DNA of 64,000 bases from a bacterium UBP2_UBA5202 (GTDB lineage Bacteria > Edwardsbacteria > AC1 > EtOH8), in contig DHVS01000029.1 in the NCBI GenBank assembly GCA_002412795.1, positions 77,761 to 141,760 on the forward strand, written 5' to 3'. Both the position numbers and the translations under genes were made by a program. The notes under the pieces are model-generated. The model was not told the origin of the DNA and made no database searches. It saw nothing but the letters and a program-made list of their open reading frames with translations. Within the stretch, counting starts at the first letter, position 1; each line of letters opens with the position of its first letter. This document shows, in pieces, positions 18,901-26,916 of the stretch.

Positions 18901-19325
18901 AAAACGAAAGCCGGGGAACCAAAACCGGCTGTGAAGCTAGCTATTTTCATAAAAACCGGACCGAGCTGGGGATCAAATCCAATCTGATGTGGGAGAACCT
19001 TTACCGGCAGAATCATTACATCAATATCCCCAGAATAAATTATCGTGATATCGTCCTGTCTCCATTTATAAGGCACCAACTGGGGCTTAAGGGCAGTCTC
19101 AGGGCGGAATTCAGCCAAACCTACCGCCGGGCCGATCAATCCCGAAATGCCATTCCGCTGGAGTTCTCGGTCAGCCGGCCGCTCGGCCAAAGCCAAAGCT
19201 GGAAGCTGCAGTCCGATTACAAGCTGAATGATTATTTAACATCCGCAGTTTCTTATGACGGCCGCAAGGAGCCGCAAAAAAAAGCGACCCATAACGCCAG
19301 GGCCGAGATCAGGGCCAGTTTTTGA
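15927..19325 (+). CDS. Large outer-membrane beta-barrel protein with duplicated NG-DY-TG module
   Basis: A 1132-residue protein with a signal peptide (IKLLLMILLVPLWASFLTGQ) and long stretches of alternating strands ending in Phe (EIRASF), as expected of an outer-membrane barrel. The same module occurs twice: near residue 58 (VIFNGSFLVSNRDYALD, then TGEIYFP) and near residue 305 (IWLNGQLLKKGDNQDYRMDY, then TGLLTFNP). From memory, segments of this kind also occur in SprA-type T9SS translocons and in uncharacterised FCB barrels; that link is only suggestive, since SprA is about twice this length. It follows the propeller lipoprotein with a one-base overlap and precedes an Omp85 gene by one base. 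ATG 15927 is chosen because upstream in-frame codons lie inside the previous gene. Confidence 0.6.
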   Translation: MRTSVIKLLLMILLVPLWASFLTGQGTAGRIKVVIPGGFAGNLYQLPHRHIIKDSDSVIFNGSFLVSNRDYALDCRTGEIYFPAGLKISDTVTAYYRTLPFSLPAKIIYLPLSSSAANTPDTLDVTDGFDPSSAQTYNSWLNEKNGQVRFGGSKSLGISAGSGRDFSLEQALQVSIDGQLSPSLKVNAFLSDQNMPLSSSGSTEDLSQIEKVYIKAQGNNWEAVLGDYELDHRGTSYFQMNRQMQGVNAGIESKQNSLALAAAVTKGQKARSDFTGQNGKQGPYQLAAVPGGSGLKILANTEKIWLNGQLLKKGDNQDYRMDYDTGLLTFNPQWQITSDSRIMAEFEYSGQNYQRPFYSAAVAAGLKRNLSIKGGYRQEGDDYSRPLSGELSQQDKNVLDLAGDDTSRYWADGGTLVEAGQGNYLFRDSFYVYAGPDSGNYLVSFTKVGSGRGDYRDSLGIMVYAGKNLGDYLAVKKLAAPFQTKLYTMGAYLTWPGGQADLEGAGSDLDRNLLSGRDDGNNRGYSGTANFYWKRDTMWGGGFEVKGRSLAVDPNFEKSVVPVDPDFSNRWELYNWNGTKALSLGMIRRTTEYGIKLGPERLKAEAGWGRLEMEQSVWARSYKGGLQFQPIPGYLLRYGFNRNLLGQAWPETTSLGQREVHQAGAGISCLRWSYQADFSSGTDQVERGTADSYGKKYYLAGLGMGRKAGITEGRLALSRREDLLRDSLDQTFKPRSYSTDLTTKLGLLPGRSFSGDLEHRYRRLVYRPGVTGQNLNTHLAVLRANYQGMAQALKTGLDYSISSAETRLKSEAYYRVPDRAGDYSYDPATQSYYPDTAGNYLKKIEEAASGIIASELSAKSYISYSPGLSFTGQWYQKVRLDMNGTVGLKTGRKLSGAMMVFAPDALWDRTANISANLDLAGDLWCYPAGSYFLKFHYRTRRNDDNQYLNRRVTTDIREGRAEITSQAGSDTRVLLFGEQNYSGTSSLESGLENESRGTKTGCEASYFHKNRTELGIKSNLMWENLYRQNHYINIPRINYRDIVLSPFIRHQLGLKGSLRAEFSQTYRRADQSRNAIPLEFSVSRPLGQSQSWKLQSDYKLNDYLTSAVSYDGRKEPQKKATHNARAEIRASF

Positions 19326-19326
19326 C

Positions 19327-21012
19327 ATGAGACTAAAAACAGCATATATCATATCCATCCTGCTGCTGCCGATTGCCAGCCTCTGCGGCCTGTCCGTCAG
19401 TACGGACAGCATCCGTTTTGACGGCCAAGATATTTACACCAGGGAGCAGTTGCTGGAGGCATGGAATGCCCCAGGGCGCTTAGTTTCCCCGGCGGAAATC
19501 GATTCCGGCTGCAAGGTCATACAAGATCGTTTCCACCGGGCCGGATATTACCAGGCGGAATGCCGGGCCGAGTTCGATACGGACAGCAGTTCCATCTTGG
19601 TTCGAATAAACTCCGGGCGCCGCTTTCTGACCGGGGATATTGGTTTTGAAGGCAACAGTCATCTCAGCAGCGTTTATCTTCAAGGTTTGTTGGCCACCGT
19701 AAGGGATGAACCACTGGACAGCGCTACCGTCATCCGGGACATGCAGACTGTCAGCCTGGCATATGCCGATAATGGTTTCCCCCAGGCGGAAATATCACTC
19801 AGAGAAGTAAGATCTGAAAATGACCGTCTGCAGATCACTTACGGCATAAAAGAAAATACCAGGGTCTTGTTGTCACAAATATTATTTAAAGGAAACCTGG
19901 CCACTAAAAATCAGACCATGCTCAAATTATCCGGCCTTACTCCCGGATCCCCTTTCAGCCGGACGGTTTTGGAAAAAGCGATTGAACGGCTGAAAGGTTC
20001 CGGTTTGTTCGCCGAAGTCAGTCAGCCACTCCTGCTAAGCGGTTCCGAGACAGGGCAGCAGCAGATCCTGATCAGGGTCAAGGAAGCTCCGTTCAACCGG
20101 ATATTCGGGGCCGCCTCATACCTTCAGCCTTCAGCGGAGCAAAACGGCTGGCTGGCCGGATCCCTGGACCTGTTTTTGGGCAACATTGCCGGAACCGCCC
20201 GCAGTGTCTCGGTTAAGTGGGAGCGCCCGAAAAAGGAGAACAGCCGGCTGGAGATCGATTACGCAGAGCCGTTTTTATTTGGTTTTGATGCCTCCGCCCA
20301 GGCGGGGCTTAAGCATATGGTGGAGGATTCTGCTTATGTCAAGACCTCGGCCGGTTTGATGGTGAAAATGCCGGTGGGAGAAGGGTTCCGGGCCGGAATC
20401 GGCGCCGATTACCAAAGGATAGTACCCGGTTCCGCTCAAATCTATCAAAGAAACAATAAGTACAGCACAAAATGGCTGTTGGAGTGGCAGAAGACTGAAA
20501 GGAAAGAGTTTTTAAATGATATGTCCGTCAAACTGGGAGCCGATTATGGCCGTAAAAATTATTACCAGCCTTCTCATCAACTGACTGTCAGCAAGATTAC
20601 CGGAGATCTGACCGCCAGCAAAGAGATATTTGCCCGGCAGGAGATATATTTTGCCGCCAGGGGCAGGGCGGTAATAACCGGGGAAAAACCGGTTCCCCGC
20701 TATGACCAGTATGCCATGGGAGGAACGGCCTCGCTCAGGGGATATTACCAGGAGCAGTTCATAGCCAACCAGGTCGCCTGGGGAAACCTGGAATACCATT
20801 ACAATCCTGTTAAAAATCTGATAATTTTCCCTTTTGCCGATATAGGCTATTTTTATGACCGGGAAAGGAGTTTGCGCGGTTACCGTTCAGGGTACGGATT
20901 TGGATTAAAATTAGACACCAGGATAGGCTGGATAAACATTGTGTATGGTTTGGGCCAGGATGACAGCATTTTGAACGGTAAGGTGCATTTTGGGTTGGAA
21001 AGCGAGTTTTAA
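19327..21012 (+). CDS. Omp85-family (BamA/TamA-like) outer-membrane assembly protein
   Basis: A 561-residue Omp85 protein. After a signal peptide (TAYIISILLLPIASLCG) there are about three POTRA-like repeats (for example IGFEGNSHLSSVYLQGLL and ILFKGNLATKNQTMLKLSGL), then a C-terminal barrel from about residue 255. The loop-6 signature GGTASLRGYYQEQF lies near residue 463, and the chain ends in an aromatic residue (GLESEF). It is smaller than BamA, closer to TamA or to accessory Omp85 proteins. As last gene of the operon it may insert the barrels encoded just upstream; that is inference from position. ATG 19327 follows the previous stop by one base. Confidence 0.85.
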   Translation: MRLKTAYIISILLLPIASLCGLSVSTDSIRFDGQDIYTREQLLEAWNAPGRLVSPAEIDSGCKVIQDRFHRAGYYQAECRAEFDTDSSSILVRINSGRRFLTGDIGFEGNSHLSSVYLQGLLATVRDEPLDSATVIRDMQTVSLAYADNGFPQAEISLREVRSENDRLQITYGIKENTRVLLSQILFKGNLATKNQTMLKLSGLTPGSPFSRTVLEKAIERLKGSGLFAEVSQPLLLSGSETGQQQILIRVKEAPFNRIFGAASYLQPSAEQNGWLAGSLDLFLGNIAGTARSVSVKWERPKKENSRLEIDYAEPFLFGFDASAQAGLKHMVEDSAYVKTSAGLMVKMPVGEGFRAGIGADYQRIVPGSAQIYQRNNKYSTKWLLEWQKTERKEFLNDMSVKLGADYGRKNYYQPSHQLTVSKITGDLTASKEIFARQEIYFAARGRAVITGEKPVPRYDQYAMGGTASLRGYYQEQFIANQVAWGNLEYHYNPVKNLIIFPFADIGYFYDRERSLRGYRSGYGFGLKLDTRIGWINIVYGLGQDDSILNGKVHFGLESEF

Positions 21013-21306
21013 GGGGCAAAATATTTCATGAGTTTAACCGATTACTATTAAAACGTTTATACCGTTGTTATCTAATTGTAAGTGAAATAATTGCGTTTAT
21101 AAGCCAAAGTGTTACTTTTTTACAAATCATTAACGTTTCTTTAACATGATTGCAATACCAATAAGTTAAAATAATAACTTCAAGTGTTTTATAAGGGGAA
21201 TAAATATTGCATTAAAATATTGGTTTAGAACAATTTGACATCATTAGGGTCTGCCTATAAAATTATTTGCCAGTCAACTTTTTGCGAAAAAACGAAGAGG
21301 AAAAGC
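21013..21306. other. AT-rich intergenic region
   Basis: This 294-base gap is much richer in A+T than its surroundings. Apart from the promoter at 21235-21263, I see no RNA gene, no strong hairpin and no convincing terminator for the upstream operon. Confidence 0.5.
21235..21263 (+). promoter_or_regulatory. Sigma-70-type promoter
   Basis: TTGACA (21235-21240) and TAAAAT (21258-21263) with 17-base spacing. The start site would be about 37 bases before the ATG at 21307, which has a GAGG ribosome binding site at 21297-21300. Confidence 0.7.
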
Positions 21307-24300
21307 ATGAAAAAAATAGTATGTGCCATTATCATAGCCCTTATGGCGAACATCGCTTGGGGCGCCATTTTAGTTGATGAGAACTTTGACTACCCGGCCG
21401 GGGATGATATTGTCGCGCACGGCTGGAACTACCACAGCGGAGCCACGGGTATTATTTTCGTCACCTCACCGGGACTTACTTATTCTGGTTATATTTCTTC
21501 CGGCATTGGAAACGCGGCGGATGTTGACACCACCGGCTACGACGCAAATAAACAATTCAGCGACTCGGTGATGGTTGGGACGGTATATTCGTCTTTCATG
21601 CTTAATGTAGAAACCAACGGAGCGCCCACCGGTTATTTCTTTCACCTTGGCCCCACCACTGTTGGAACCAGTTATTGGGGGAGGGTGTGGGGGCAGAATT
21701 CAGTTACGGATAGTTTCAAATTAGGAATCAGCAAATCCACTGAATCAGCCGGCAGCTACTCAACGGTTAATTTCGCCTTTAACCGGACTTATCTTGTAAT
21801 ATTGAAATATAAGTTGGTGGCGGGCACACTTAATGACACAGTCAGCTTGTTCGTTTTTGATACCGGCGTTCCCGGAACGGAGCCCGCTACACCAACAGTG
21901 GGGCCCTACATCAACACCGGCTATGCCGACGCCACCAAGCTGGGAGCTGTCTGTTTGAGGCAATATTCCGCCACCCAAAAACACTTTGTGGACGGAATCC
22001 GGGTGGGCACCACCTGGGCCGATGTCTGCCCTGCCACCAGCACGCCGTTCATCTCCGTCAATCCCGCTTCGCTCAATTTCGGCACCACGGCTTTGACCGA
22101 CACTTCAGCCGAGATGAGCTATACCATCTCTGGTTCTAACCTGACCGCCGGCATCACTGTAACCGCTCCATCCACCGATTTCAGGGTATCGCTGACCAGC
22201 GGGTCCGGCTTTACCAACACCGTTACCATACCCCAAACCGGAGGCACGGTGTCTCCGACCACGGTCTATGTCATTTTCAAACCAGCAGGAACCGAAGGCA
22301 TCAAAGCAGGCAACATCACCAACACCAGCACCGGGGCCACAGCCCAGAACGTGGCGGTCAGCGGAACCGGATCGCGGATCATGGTTTCCGGTGGCCCTCT
22401 CAGTTTCGGCGCGGTGGTGATGGGGGGATATTCCACTGAGCAAAATTATACAGTCTATGGCAAAAACCTGACCGAAGATGTAACTATCACCGCCCCCGCC
22501 AATTTCCAGGTTTCATTGACCTCCGGCTCCGGTTTTGCCAGCTCGGCCCTGCTGTTTATAGACGGAGATTCTGTGCCCCACACCACGGTTTACGCCCGGT
22601 TTGCCCCGGCCGCAACCGGCAACTTTACCGACAGCATCAGACATTCCAGCCTGGGAGCGGTCAGCCGCTACATAAGAGTGTCCGGAAGGGGGGTGGCCGC
22701 CGAACCAACCACGCAGGCTTCGAACATAACTTTCAGCCTGGTGGACAGCCTTAAAATGACGGTGGGCTGGACCAGGGGCAATGGCGCCGGCTGCATACTG
22801 GTGGCCGCCTGCGAGAGCCCGGCGGCCGCACTGCCCCAGGACGGCTATTATTACGCGGCCGCTGACTCCTTCGGCAAGGGGGCTTCGACCGGGGCCGGGA
22901 ATTACGTGGTATACAAGGGAACCGGGAATTCCGCGGTGGTCAAAAAATTGTACGGCATCAGCACATATCATTTTGCCGTTTACGAGTACAACGGCACCGA
23001 CAGTTGCGAGAACTACCTGACCTCAGGCTTTCCCACCGGAAACCGGATAACCAGGTCCATGTCGGGAGCCATCAGCCTGGCAACCATAGGATCAGCCTAC
23101 AACCAGGATTTTAACAGCCTGGACACCGTTCCGGCGGTTGATGTCCTGCCCCAGGGCTGGAATTACCGGGAGGAGGGAAGCGCCGCCAATTATTCCTATG
23201 CCGAGAACAACGGGGCCCTGAACACGGGGAACATATACAGCTACGGCCTTTCCGATAGCGCCGACCGGGCCTTCGGAGGGCTGCAGACCAGCAGCCTTGT
23301 CCCCACCATCAGCGCGGTGTTCACTAACAACACCGGAAGCACCCTGACGGCCGTTGACATCGGATACCGGGGCGAACTGTGGCGGCTGGGCCTGCAGCGT
23401 TACGACACCCTCAAGTTTGAACTGAGTACTGCTCCCGGCGTCTGGTCGGCTTATCCCCAGCTTAATTTCGTCACTCCGGAGACCACCGGCGCCTTCGGGA
23501 CCCGGGACGGCAACAACTGGCTCTACCGCCGTTATCCCTGGGCCAGCATCTCCGGCTTGAGCATACCCAACGGCGCAGATTTTAGGGTCCGCTGGCTGGA
23601 TGCCAACGCCGTTAGCTATGACGACGGACTGGCCGTGGATGATTTTTCTCTGACCCCGTTCAACGGGCGTACCATTCCCCGGATCATTTACACCTCGCCC
23701 TCCGACACCGCCCTGGATGTGGCGGTCAATGCCCCGATCAAGATCGGTTTTTCCGACACCATGAATATCTCATCGCTGGCCTATACCTGCAGCCCCAACC
23801 CCGGAGGCTGGTCGGCCTCCTGGAACAGCCCCCGCAACGACACGGTGACCCTGACCCACAGCAACTTCGCCTACTGGACAACCTACACCTTCACCGTGAC
23901 CCAGGCCCGGGACATGGAGGGCCTTGACCTGAGGCCGGGGCCCTGTCCCAATCCGTTCAGCTTCCGGACCACGGTGGACCCGGCTGCGCCGCCCATGTAT
24001 ATTACCATGCTCAACGTGGGTCAGGGCGATGCAATTGTGATTAAGTCGCCTTCCGGCAAGCGCATTTTGATAGACGCCGGAGACGGGGGGGATGATGTTC
24101 AGATCTTCAATTTCATCAAGGACAGCATGGGCACGGCCAATGCCCGGTTTCTTGACTACACCTTCCTGAGCCACTACCACGACGACCACGGCGGGGGACT
24201 GGACGAAGTGATATCCCGGCTGGACTCGCTGCGGGTGGGGGCTTATGACCGGGGCGATTCCAATGCTTCCGGATCAACTTACAGTAACTATCTCGATTCA

Positions 24301-25503
24301 TTAAATGCCAAGGGCTGGCTCTCAAAACGTCATCCGGTAATCATGGGGCAGACCTTCGATCTCGGTTATGGCGCATCCATCAAGGTGATCACATACGACG
24401 GCAAGACCCTGTCCGGCGACCGGGTTTATCCGGGCAGCACCGACGAGAACAACCATTCCCTGGGCCTGCTGCTTAACTATGCCGACAAGTTCAAGATGGT
24501 GATGTGCGGCGACATTTCCAAGTCCGTCGAGAGGATCCTGTCGCCGGACCTGGGCGGGCGGATATCCGTGCTCAAGGCCAACCACCATGGAAGCGCTGAT
24601 GCCAACGGCCTGAAATGGGTCACCGACCTTAATCCCATGGTCACCCTGATCCCGGTGGGGGACGGAAACAGCTATGGGCATGTCCACATAGGTGCCAGGG
24701 ATTCGCTTTTAGCCGATCCCAAAACCAGCAAGGCTTCGGGCGACAGCAACCGGATTTACCGGACGGAATTAGGCAGCGGGGCGGCCTGCGTGGCCGGAAG
24801 GGATACCGCCATGTACGAGAACATACACATCATGGTCACTCCGGCAAATACATCATACTGTTTCAAAGTTCTAAATGACAACACCGTCTACCCCTGGTTG
24901 GGCGGAGCTCCACTGGCCGCCGGCCTGACGCAGTTGACAGCTCTGAACAGCGGCAGAAACGCCGTTGAAATCACCTGGCGCACCGAGAGCGAAAATGACT
25001 GCTACCTTTGGAAGATCGAAAGGTCCGGTCAGGCGGACCAAGGTTTTTTTGAAATCGGCGCTGTGCCCGGGAACGGCACTGTCAGCCATGCAAGCGAGTA
25101 CCAGTATGAAGACTCCGGTCTGAACACCGGAACATATTATTACCGCCTGCTGCAGATGGATAACTCGGGAAAATCAACTTACCATGGCCCGGTCAGCGTG
25201 GCTTTTGTCCAGGGCTTAGCCAATATTTTTACGCTGGCACAATCCCGGCCCAACCCGTTCGGCCGGGGCAGCCTGGACATTTCTTACAGTCTGGACCAAA
25301 GCGATCGGGCGTCCCTTAAGATCTACAATATTCTGGGACAGGAGGTCAAAACCTTGTTTGACCGCCGGCACGAAGCAGGTTCCTTTGCGGTAAAATGGGA
25401 CGGCCGGGACAACAATAGGAGGGAGGTCTCCAGCGGGATTTATTACTACCGTCTCAGTTCGGGGATCAACAGCGCCTGCAAAAAAATCACGGTCATCCGC
25501 TGA
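21307..25503 (+). CDS. Surface multidomain protein with ComEC-like metallo-beta-lactamase domain and sorting domain
   Basis: A 1398-residue T9SS cargo candidate. The domain order is: signal peptide (1-19); NFDY-type jelly-roll-like domain (20-235); two Ig-like repeats each with an S[LF]xFG strand (near 250 and 357); a fibronectin-like segment; a Big_5 domain (IYTSPSDTALDVAV, near 791); a metallo-beta-lactamase domain (897-1170); and a type A sorting domain from about 1312. The hydrolase domain starts MLNVGQGDAIVI, the hallmark of the ComEC/Rec2 hydrolase. It keeps the metal motif SHYHDDHGGG (near 956) and later GDI, NHHGSADA and YGHVH motifs. ComEC relatives are thought to act on nucleic acids or other phosphodiesters. 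There are no ComEC membrane helices, so this is a surface enzyme rather than a DNA channel. Confidence 0.85.
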   Translation: MKKIVCAIIIALMANIAWGAILVDENFDYPAGDDIVAHGWNYHSGATGIIFVTSPGLTYSGYISSGIGNAADVDTTGYDANKQFSDSVMVGTVYSSFMLNVETNGAPTGYFFHLGPTTVGTSYWGRVWGQNSVTDSFKLGISKSTESAGSYSTVNFAFNRTYLVILKYKLVAGTLNDTVSLFVFDTGVPGTEPATPTVGPYINTGYADATKLGAVCLRQYSATQKHFVDGIRVGTTWADVCPATSTPFISVNPASLNFGTTALTDTSAEMSYTISGSNLTAGITVTAPSTDFRVSLTSGSGFTNTVTIPQTGGTVSPTTVYVIFKPAGTEGIKAGNITNTSTGATAQNVAVSGTGSRIMVSGGPLSFGAVVMGGYSTEQNYTVYGKNLTEDVTITAPANFQVSLTSGSGFASSALLFIDGDSVPHTTVYARFAPAATGNFTDSIRHSSLGAVSRYIRVSGRGVAAEPTTQASNITFSLVDSLKMTVGWTRGNGAGCILVAACESPAAALPQDGYYYAAADSFGKGASTGAGNYVVYKGTGNSAVVKKLYGISTYHFAVYEYNGTDSCENYLTSGFPTGNRITRSMSGAISLATIGSAYNQDFNSLDTVPAVDVLPQGWNYREEGSAANYSYAENNGALNTGNIYSYGLSDSADRAFGGLQTSSLVPTISAVFTNNTGSTLTAVDIGYRGELWRLGLQRYDTLKFELSTAPGVWSAYPQLNFVTPETTGAFGTRDGNNWLYRRYPWASISGLSIPNGADFRVRWLDANAVSYDDGLAVDDFSLTPFNGRTIPRIIYTSPSDTALDVAVNAPIKIGFSDTMNISSLAYTCSPNPGGWSASWNSPRNDTVTLTHSNFAYWTTYTFTVTQARDMEGLDLRPGPCPNPFSFRTTVDPAAPPMYITMLNVGQGDAIVIKSPSGKRILIDAGDGGDDVQIFNFIKDSMGTANARFLDYTFLSHYHDDHGGGLDEVISRLDSLRVGAYDRGDSNASGSTYSNYLDSLNAKGWLSKRHPVIMGQTFDLGYGASIKVITYDGKTLSGDRVYPGSTDENNHSLGLLLNYADKFKMVMCGDISKSVERILSPDLGGRISVLKANHHGSADANGLKWVTDLNPMVTLIPVGDGNSYGHVHIGARDSLLADPKTSKASGDSNRIYRTELGSGAACVAGRDTAMYENIHIMVTPANTSYCFKVLNDNTVYPWLGGAPLAAGLTQLTALNSGRNAVEITWRTESENDCYLWKIERSGQADQGFFEIGAVPGNGTVSHASEYQYEDSGLNTGTYYYRLLQMDNSGKSTYHGPVSVAFVQGLANIFTLAQSRPNPFGRGSLDISYSLDQSDRASLKIYNILGQEVKTLFDRRHEAGSFAVKWDGRDNNRREVSSGIYYYRLSSGINSACKKITVIR

Positions 25504-25525
25504 ACAGACCGGGGCGTTTCTTGGC

Positions 25526-25554
25526 TTGCAATTCCTGCCCATTTCTGCTATAAT
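25526..25554 (+). promoter_or_regulatory. tRNA-Arg promoter
   Basis: TTGCAA (25526-25531) and TATAAT (25549-25554) with a 17-base spacer, ending 10 bases before the tRNA. Confidence 0.75.
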
Positions 25555-25564
25555 GCCAGAAAAT

Positions 25565-25641
25565 GCCCCTGTAGCTCAGATGGATAGAGCAACGGTTTCC
25601 TAAACCGTGTGTCGGCCGTTCAACTCGGCCCAGGGGTACCA
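25565..25641 (+). tRNA. tRNA-Arg (anticodon CCT)
   Basis: Complete cloverleaf: acceptor GCCCCTG / CAGGGGT, D-stem GCTC/GAGC, anticodon stem ACGGT/ACCGT around loop TTCCTAA (anticodon CCT, reads AGG), T-stem GGCCG/CGGCC with loop TTCAACT, discriminator A, and CCA encoded at 25639-25641. It lies between two surface-protein genes, 49 bases before the ATG at 25690, and may be co-transcribed with that gene. Confidence 0.95.
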
Positions 25642-25689
25642 TATTTTAATCATCAGCAATCTAAAAACCTAAATAACAGGAGGGACACA

Positions 25690-26793
25690 ATGAGAAAATC
25701 ATGGTCGGTTTTACTGCTTATATTGGCAATGGCAGGGTTTGCTTCCGGAGCACATGCTTCGATCCTCTTTACCGAGAACTTCGATTATGACGCCGGGGTT
25801 TTGGGCGACAGCTCCGGTCAGGGCAACGTCAGCGGCGGGGTCTGGGTCCATTTCTCCGGCGGGGGACTGCTGATCGAATGCGTCGACGGCAACCTGACCT
25901 ATCCCACCTATGCGCCCTCCAATGTCGGCCGGATGGTCCGGATAGTCCGCCACACTCCCGGAGCAACGGCCGAGGACGTTTACCGTCAATTTACCACCCA
26001 AACCCCGGGCGTTACTCTCTACACTACATTTCTCTTTAGGGTAACCCATGATTCCATGTCACCAGATACCAGCACCCACGGGCAATACTTTACCATGCTT
26101 ATGCCGAGCTCATCGACCACTAGTCATTTCGGGCGCATCACCACCAAGATGGGCAGCACCGCGGGAAAATTCAAATTCGGACTCAGGGCTACTACCAGCA
26201 ACTCGTCAACCCTGTGGACTTCTGGCGAGTACGACGTGAACACCACTTACCTAGTGGTCATGGCCTATGAATACATCGCCGGCAACACTAATGACGTGGC
26301 TTATCTGTGGATAAATCCCTCACTTGCAGGGCCGCAACCGGCTCCCGACCTTTCACAGATCTCCGCCCTGACCACCGACCCCCCCGATGTAGCTCGTCTG
26401 GCCATCCGCCAGGGCAGCAGCTCGGGAAGCAGTTTGGTGACGCCTGCCGCCGATATCGATGGCATACAGGTGGCAACCAGCTGGACGGATCTGACAGGTA
26501 TTACCGGCCAGCCTGACAGGAATGACCTGCCTGTTGTTTTGGCTCTTAAGGCCTCGCCCAATCCGGCCGGCCGGAGTTCTCATATATCATTCAGCCTTCC
26601 CACCGCTTCAGCAGTTGAACTTTCCATCTTCAACATCGCCGGGCAGAAGGTGGCCACTTTGGCCCAGGGTCCCATGACAGCCGGCGCACATGCAGTCGAA
26701 TGGAAGACAGGCAATGTTCCCAACGGAGTGTATTTCTATCAGTTGCAGACTGGAAGCCGCTCAGTCAGCCAAAAGATAGTTGTTGTCAAATAA
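25690..26793 (+). CDS. NFDY-domain surface protein with T9SS sorting domain
   Basis: A 367-residue protein: signal peptide (SVLLLILAMAGFASGAHA), a single NFDY-type domain (ILFTENFDYDAG through AIRQGSSSG and DGIQVATSW), then a type A sorting domain over the last 80 residues (ASPNPAGRSS to KIVVVK). The N-terminal domain is clearly paralogous to those at 21307 and 30128 and may be a jelly-roll (concanavalin-like) fold with carbohydrate-binding potential; that is inference. ATG 25690 is chosen because it has a strong AGGAGG site and starts the signal peptide; upstream in-frame codons run into the tRNA. A strong terminator follows, separating it from the ABC transporter genes. Confidence 0.82.
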   Translation: MRKSWSVLLLILAMAGFASGAHASILFTENFDYDAGVLGDSSGQGNVSGGVWVHFSGGGLLIECVDGNLTYPTYAPSNVGRMVRIVRHTPGATAEDVYRQFTTQTPGVTLYTTFLFRVTHDSMSPDTSTHGQYFTMLMPSSSTTSHFGRITTKMGSTAGKFKFGLRATTSNSSTLWTSGEYDVNTTYLVVMAYEYIAGNTNDVAYLWINPSLAGPQPAPDLSQISALTTDPPDVARLAIRQGSSSGSSLVTPAADIDGIQVATSWTDLTGITGQPDRNDLPVVLALKASPNPAGRSSHISFSLPTASAVELSIFNIAGQKVATLAQGPMTAGAHAVEWKTGNVPNGVYFYQLQTGSRSVSQKIVVVK

Positions 26794-26813
26794 TAAGAAT
26801 TCATGATATGAAG

Positions 26814-26853
26814 AAAAGGGAAAAGATTGAATATTTATCTTTTCCCTTTTTTC
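26814..26853 (+). terminator. Strong intrinsic terminator
   Basis: Perfect 14-bp stem AAAAGGGAAAAGAT (26814-26827) / ATCTTTTCCCTTTT (26837-26850), 9-nt loop, followed by TTC. Ends the 25690 transcript. Confidence 0.85.
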
Positions 26854-26863
26854 TTGCAGTCTA

Positions 26864-26892
26864 TTGACTTGGCATTGGATATAGGGTATTAT
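26864..26892 (+). promoter_or_regulatory. Promoter of the sugar ABC transporter operon
   Basis: TTGACT (26864-26869) and TATTAT (26887-26892), 17-base spacer, directly after the terminator. Predicted start is near 26899, so the ATG at 26917 would have a very short leader. Confidence 0.7.
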
Positions 26893-26916
26893 TAAAAATT
26901 GAATTTTGTAAAATGT

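Noticed and set aside
26899..26916. TTG start for the MalF-like permease
   Set aside because: It coincides with the predicted transcription start, and the ATG at 26917 gives a normal family N-terminus.
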